A stretch of 64,000 bases of DNA, taken from the NCBI RefSeq assembly GCF_008369915.1, contig NZ_VSRN01000001.1, positions 3,034,501-3,098,500 on the forward strand, in the 5' to 3' direction. Source of the stretch: Dyadobacter sp. UC 10. GTDB lineage: Bacteria > Bacteroidota > Bacteroidia > Cytophagales > Spirosomataceae. The notes beneath the pieces were generated by a model, which saw only the letters and a program-made list of their open reading frames with translations, ran no database searches and was not told the DNA's origin. Shown here in pieces: positions 61,175 to 64,000 of this stretch (the stretch's first letter is position 1; each line of letters starts with the position of its first letter). Position numbers and translations under genes: made by a program.

Positions 61175-61199
61175 AAAAAGCCGGTCAAACCGGCTTTTT
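61175..61199 (+). terminator. Terminator between GIN gene and lipoprotein gene
   Basis: A perfect 11-bp stem (AAAAAGCCGGT at 61175-61185, complement at 61189-61199) with a short loop. With A and T runs on both sides it can serve both convergent genes. Confidence 0.85.
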
Positions 61200-61214
61200 G
61201 TCTGTTATTATGTA

Positions 61215-61976
61215 TTATAACTGCTGAACTTGGGGATTATCAATCTGAACCGCTCCCGCTCCGATATGGAGATTGACGAAAGTTTTTGCAGTCGTGGGAG
61301 TGTTGTTGCGGAATACAAAGTATGTAGGGTGCTTGGTGGCGGTGAACGTAATGGTCTCAGTCACCCATTGTCCTGGTTTATTCGTTAAGTCGACAACTTT
61401 TTCAATTTTGTAGAAGCCGTCATAGTCGCTGAATCCTTGGCAATCATTTTTTGTCATTTCAAGAATGATTTTTGCAGATTTAGCAAACTGGGCACCATTA
61501 ATAACCGGAACATCCACGCTACTCGATGCAACTTTGAAGGTGATTTTGTACTTTTTCCCATCTATTAAATTTGAAATCATACCTGAGTAATAGCTGCTTA
61601 CTCCCTGGGAATATTCACCTAATCCGGTACTAGTGGTTAAAAACGTGGTCACTCCGGGCGCGGGTGCTGGTAATGGCGTGATCCAACTTTTCGAAGGGTC
61701 GCCGCCCAGATGGTTGGTTGTGGACACTGCAAAAATAGAATTACCAGGCTTTATACCTGTCCACCATTGCCCTATATTGGCTCCAATGCCTGGTTGCCCA
61801 TTGGTGGGAGAATACTTGGGAGGATCAACCCTCAACGTAGGTTCGCCAACCGGCGATTGCACCTTCTCAGTTACAGGTTCAACACTTTGTTCTTTTGAGC
61901 AACTACTCAATACCAATGCCGACGCAAAGCAGGCAGAAACAAGCGTAGTTGACAGCCATGACTTACTGTTTTTCAT
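61215..61976 (-). CDS. Lipoprotein, paralog of the next lipoprotein
   Basis: The 253-residue protein has a lipoprotein signal with Cys26 (LSSC) and a DPPKYSPTNGQPGIG linker. The mature part is beta-rich (SYYSGMISNLIDGKKYKITFKVAS, ITFTATKHPTYFVFRNNTPTTAKTFVNLHIGAGAV), as in carbohydrate-binding modules that wrap around a jelly-roll. I do not recognise a specific family. It is closely similar to the gene at 62225-62998; the pair arose by duplication. Confidence 0.75.
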   Translation of the reverse strand: MKNSKSWLSTTLVSACFASALVLSSCSKEQSVEPVTEKVQSPVGEPTLRVDPPKYSPTNGQPGIGANIGQWWTGIKPGNSIFAVSTTNHLGGDPSKSWITPLPAPAPGVTTFLTTSTGLGEYSQGVSSYYSGMISNLIDGKKYKITFKVASSSVDVPVINGAQFAKSAKIILEMTKNDCQGFSDYDGFYKIEKVVDLTNKPGQWVTETITFTATKHPTYFVFRNNTPTTAKTFVNLHIGAGAVQIDNPQVQQL

Positions 61977-62080
61977 AAAAAACGATTTTGTAAATTGTGA
62001 ATAATAGATAAGCGAAAAATTTATTCGCGATCAAAAGAAGTCAGCGTAAAGCGTAAATTGAAAACCGTTTATTGTTAGGT

Positions 62081-62158
62081 TCGTTTCGCTATTCCGGCGG
62101 CGCGAAAGATATTCATTCCAGCACTTCGGGTGCGAGCTCGGTGAAGCGGGGGGATTAG
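62081..62158 (+). pseudogene. Relic of the 3' end of a duplicated GIN gene
   Basis: Twenty-five codons and a stop match the end of the GIN gene at 61080-61151 (RYSGGAKDIHSSTSGASSVK then RGD in place of RGE). The bases before it have no GIN similarity. It marks the far edge of a tandem duplication that copied the GIN end, terminator and lipoprotein gene. Confidence 0.85.
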
Positions 62159-62174
62159 ATTTACTTCGGACAAG

Positions 62175-62206
62175 AAAAAGGGTCGGTAAGTGCCGACCCT
62201 TTTTTT
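62175..62206 (+). terminator. Terminator in the duplicated segment
   Basis: A perfect stem (AAAAAGGGTCGG at 62175-62186, complement at 62193-62204) with a six-base loop and T run lies 16 bp after the relic stop. It occupies the same position as the terminator after the intact GIN gene. Confidence 0.85.
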
Positions 62207-62224
62207 CTTTGAATAACTAAACTA

Positions 62225-62998
62225 TTACTGCGGAATGAGGAGATCATCAATTTGCTTAATTGCTCCTAGACCGACGTGAAGGTTTGTGAAAGTTCTTTGA
62301 GTTGTCGGAGTCGCATTTTGAAAGGTAAAACGAGTATCATATTTGGTGGCAGTGAATGTCATTGTTACCGTAACCCATTCTGCCTGTTTACCCGTTAAAT
62401 CAACAGTTTTCTCGATGTCGTAATAGCCATTAGGATCACCAAATCCCGTGCCGTCATTTTTTGCGAATCCTAAAATAATTTTTGCGGCTGTTGCATACGG
62501 GCTGGAATTGCCAAACCACAAATTGGTACTTGTTGTGGAAACTTTAAAAGTGATCATGTATTTCTTGCCGGCTACCAAATTTTTAATGATACTCGTACAG
62601 TGGCTGCTTATTACACTTGAGTTTTGTCCCATTCCTGTGCTAGTTGTTAGAATTGCATTTGCTCCGGACGCTGGTTCAGGCAGAGCTTTGACCCAAGCTT
62701 TCGAAGCGTCACCGCCCAAATGTTTCAGAGTAGAGACAGCATAGATGGAGTTACCGGGGGCAACTGCAAGCCATTTGTCGGGCTTGCTACCGATTCCAGG
62801 CTGACCAATAATTGGGTCGAAAATGGGCGGGTCAATTCGCAAATTTGGATTGTCCGTCAGATTTTCACCAGTTTTCGACTGGCCTCTTCCCTCAATCGGC
62901 TCAATTTGATTCTCCTTCGAGCAACCAGTCATAACAACTGCGGAGACGAAGCACATAGACGCCAGAGATACGGATAATAATGAAATTGTTTTTCTCAT
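62225..62998 (-). CDS. Lipoprotein, paralog of the previous lipoprotein
   Basis: The 257-residue protein shares its layout with the gene at 61215-61976: Cys26 in a lipobox (MTGC), a linker LRIDPPIFDPIIGQPGIG, and beta-rich body ending in TFTNLHVGLGAIKQIDDL. The frame extends upstream to an ATG at 63064, but 62998 begins a proper signal peptide. Function is unknown. The duplication appears recent enough for the layout to be preserved but the sequences have diverged. Confidence 0.75.
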   Translation of the reverse strand: MRKTISLLSVSLASMCFVSAVVMTGCSKENQIEPIEGRGQSKTGENLTDNPNLRIDPPIFDPIIGQPGIGSKPDKWLAVAPGNSIYAVSTLKHLGGDASKAWVKALPEPASGANAILTTSTGMGQNSSVISSHCTSIIKNLVAGKKYMITFKVSTTSTNLWFGNSSPYATAAKIILGFAKNDGTGFGDPNGYYDIEKTVDLTGKQAEWVTVTMTFTATKYDTRFTFQNATPTTQRTFTNLHVGLGAIKQIDDLLIPQ

Positions 62999-63217
62999 AA
63001 CAATGAATTCATTTGAATAGTAGATGATTAAAAATTTACTTCGACAAAACAAAATATTCATCATGAGAAAAATGGTGTTTTATTACTGTCTGGACGATCT
63101 TGGTAATTTAACGTTTACGGTATTGCTAAATCGAGCCAGCTCCTTCGATAACAGATCAAATTTATTTTTCGTAAGAAACCTGTTTCTTAACTTGTCAAGA
63201 ATTAACTGAGGTGTCAG

Positions 63218-63225
63218 TAAGTTTG
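63218..63225 (+). promoter_or_regulatory. -7 promoter element next to the start codon
   Basis: TAAGTTTG fits TAnnTTTG and lies five bases before the ATG at 63231. If used, the mRNA would begin at or very near the start codon. The rest of the 232-bp gap shows no gene. Confidence 0.45.
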
Positions 63226-63230
63226 TTCGT

Positions 63231-64000
63231 ATGCATAGGAAACTAATACTTTTTTTACTTCTGTTACTCTTGGGCGTCCAGAATAGCCAGGCACAAGGCC
63301 GATCGAAATTCGGCGGCCGGCATGTAGATCCTTTCGGCGTTCTAAGTATTACGGCAGGAGCGGGAGTAGCCTATTACATGGGCGACCTTTCCGACGGGAT
63401 CAATATGAAGCACCTGGGGTTGGGCCCGTCGGTTTCGATAGGGGCATTGTACAGGCTTACAGAGCATATAAGCGCCAGGGGAGAATTGAGGTTTTACCAG
63501 GTTTCCGCTGATCAGCAGTATTCCAAAAATTTTCAAAACAACCTGTCATTCAAAACATTCAACCCGGATATCAACCTGGGTATCAAAGCCGATCTGTTTT
63601 CATTCAATCGCCATGCGCCTGTAAACCCATACCTGATCGGAGGTATTGGTTTCACGCTTTTGAACCCTAAAGCAGAAATTGACGGAGGGTGGCAAAGCCT
63701 TGCCCCACTCACTACGGAAGGTGTCAAATACAACCGGCTTCCGCTTGTTTTTACCGCAGGAATTGGCGTTTCATTCAAAACCTCGGAAAAGTTGAGCCTG
63801 GGCGTCGAGCTTTGCAATAATTTTATGAATTCAGATTACCTGGACGATGTAAGCACCGTTTACCCGAATCCCGACCAGCTGCCGGGCGATCTTGCGAGAC
63901 GCCTCTCCGACCGCGCCCCGGAAATAGGGGAACCGGCCCGTCAGCCGGGATTCAGCCGGGGAAGCGCAGAAAGTAAGGATAGTTATCTGTTCCTGCAGGT
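63231..64000 (+). CDS. PorG/DUF6089-like outer-membrane protein, cut by the window end
   Basis: The open frame runs to the window edge (256 codons visible). It has a signal peptide (LILFLLLLLLGVQNSQAQ) and the typical DUF6089/PorG start SITAGAGVAYYMGDLSDG, followed by beta-strand-like repeats (PYLIGGIGFTLLNPKAEI, LPLVFTAGIGVSF). PorG is an outer-membrane partner of the T9SS; many DUF6089 proteins are of unknown role, so only the fold is sure. The end lies outside the window. Confidence 0.75.
   Translation, partial: MHRKLILFLLLLLLGVQNSQAQGRSKFGGRHVDPFGVLSITAGAGVAYYMGDLSDGINMKHLGLGPSVSIGALYRLTEHISARGELRFYQVSADQQYSKNFQNNLSFKTFNPDINLGIKADLFSFNRHAPVNPYLIGGIGFTLLNPKAEIDGGWQSLAPLTTEGVKYNRLPLVFTAGIGVSFKTSEKLSLGVELCNNFMNSDYLDDVSTVYPNPDQLPGDLARRLSDRAPEIGEPARQPGFSRGSAESKDSYLFLQ

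Overview
The window reads as a chromosomal segment of a Bacteroidota bacterium of the order Cytophagales. The gene set (type IX secretion proteins PorU and PorV, T9SS C-terminal sorting domains, a DUF4290-murA pair, a PorG/DUF6089-like barrel, a TonB receptor with an N-terminal carboxypeptidase-regulatory domain) and the promoter motifs (TAnnTTTG with an upstream TTTG, little Shine-Dalgarno) fit a Spirosomaceae member such as Dyadobacter. The genus is an inference from recall, not a search.

Layout. 1-1040: an IS1595-family insertion sequence cut by the window edge. 1.0-5.5 kb: a small lipoprotein, a winged-helix protein, an epoxide hydrolase, a Crp/Fnr regulator, a TPR protein and a methyltransferase. 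5.5-16 kb: an ABC-F ATPase, an isolated nuoL-nuoM pair, a serine hydrolase, a T9SS cargo protein and asnS. 16-22 kb: a second Crp/Fnr regulator, an oxidoreductase, and secreted carbohydrate-related proteins with gene remnants. 21.97-22.73 kb: a tRNA-Arg(ACG) gene followed by about six tandem ~119-bp units, each carrying a degenerate tRNA piece and a terminator-like hairpin; this is the most unusual structure here. 22.8-30 kb: enoyl-CoA hydratase, PAP2-like protein, Lys-rich protein, hydroxyacid dehydrogenase, an AAA_14/DUF4143 ATPase preceded by five exactly 22-bp-phased repeats, an M1 peptidase and a HupE-like protein.

30-36 kb: a TonB-dependent receptor with a beta-helix lipoprotein, and an M14 carboxypeptidase. 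36.1-39.1 kb: a his operon (hisH-hisA-hisF-hisIE) behind a His-codon leader peptide and an attenuator hairpin. 39-41.5 kb: two holin-like membrane proteins, a PcrB/GGGP synthase and a small lipoprotein. 41.5-48 kb: SprT-like protein, PorU, PorV and an M16 peptidase. 48-53.4 kb: photolyase, a DUF1080 protein, a two-gene membrane-protein cassette flanked by inverted repeats, murA (catalytic Cys replaced by Asp) and a DUF4290 protein. 53.4-61.2 kb: a second C25 peptidase with a sorting domain, dihydrofolate reductase, then a PadR-PspC/GIN-GIN module behind a palindromic operator. 61.2-63.0 kb: two paralogous lipoproteins separated by the relic of a duplicated GIN gene. The window ends inside a PorG-like outer-membrane protein.

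How the genes fit together. Much of the window serves the cell envelope: T9SS sortase and shuttle proteins plus cargo, TonB uptake, lipoproteins, peptidases and a PspC-type envelope-stress module. Housekeeping genes (asnS, murA, folA, nuoL/M, his) are interleaved with recently rearranged pieces: the IS element, the tRNA-derived array, gene remnants and the lipoprotein duplication.
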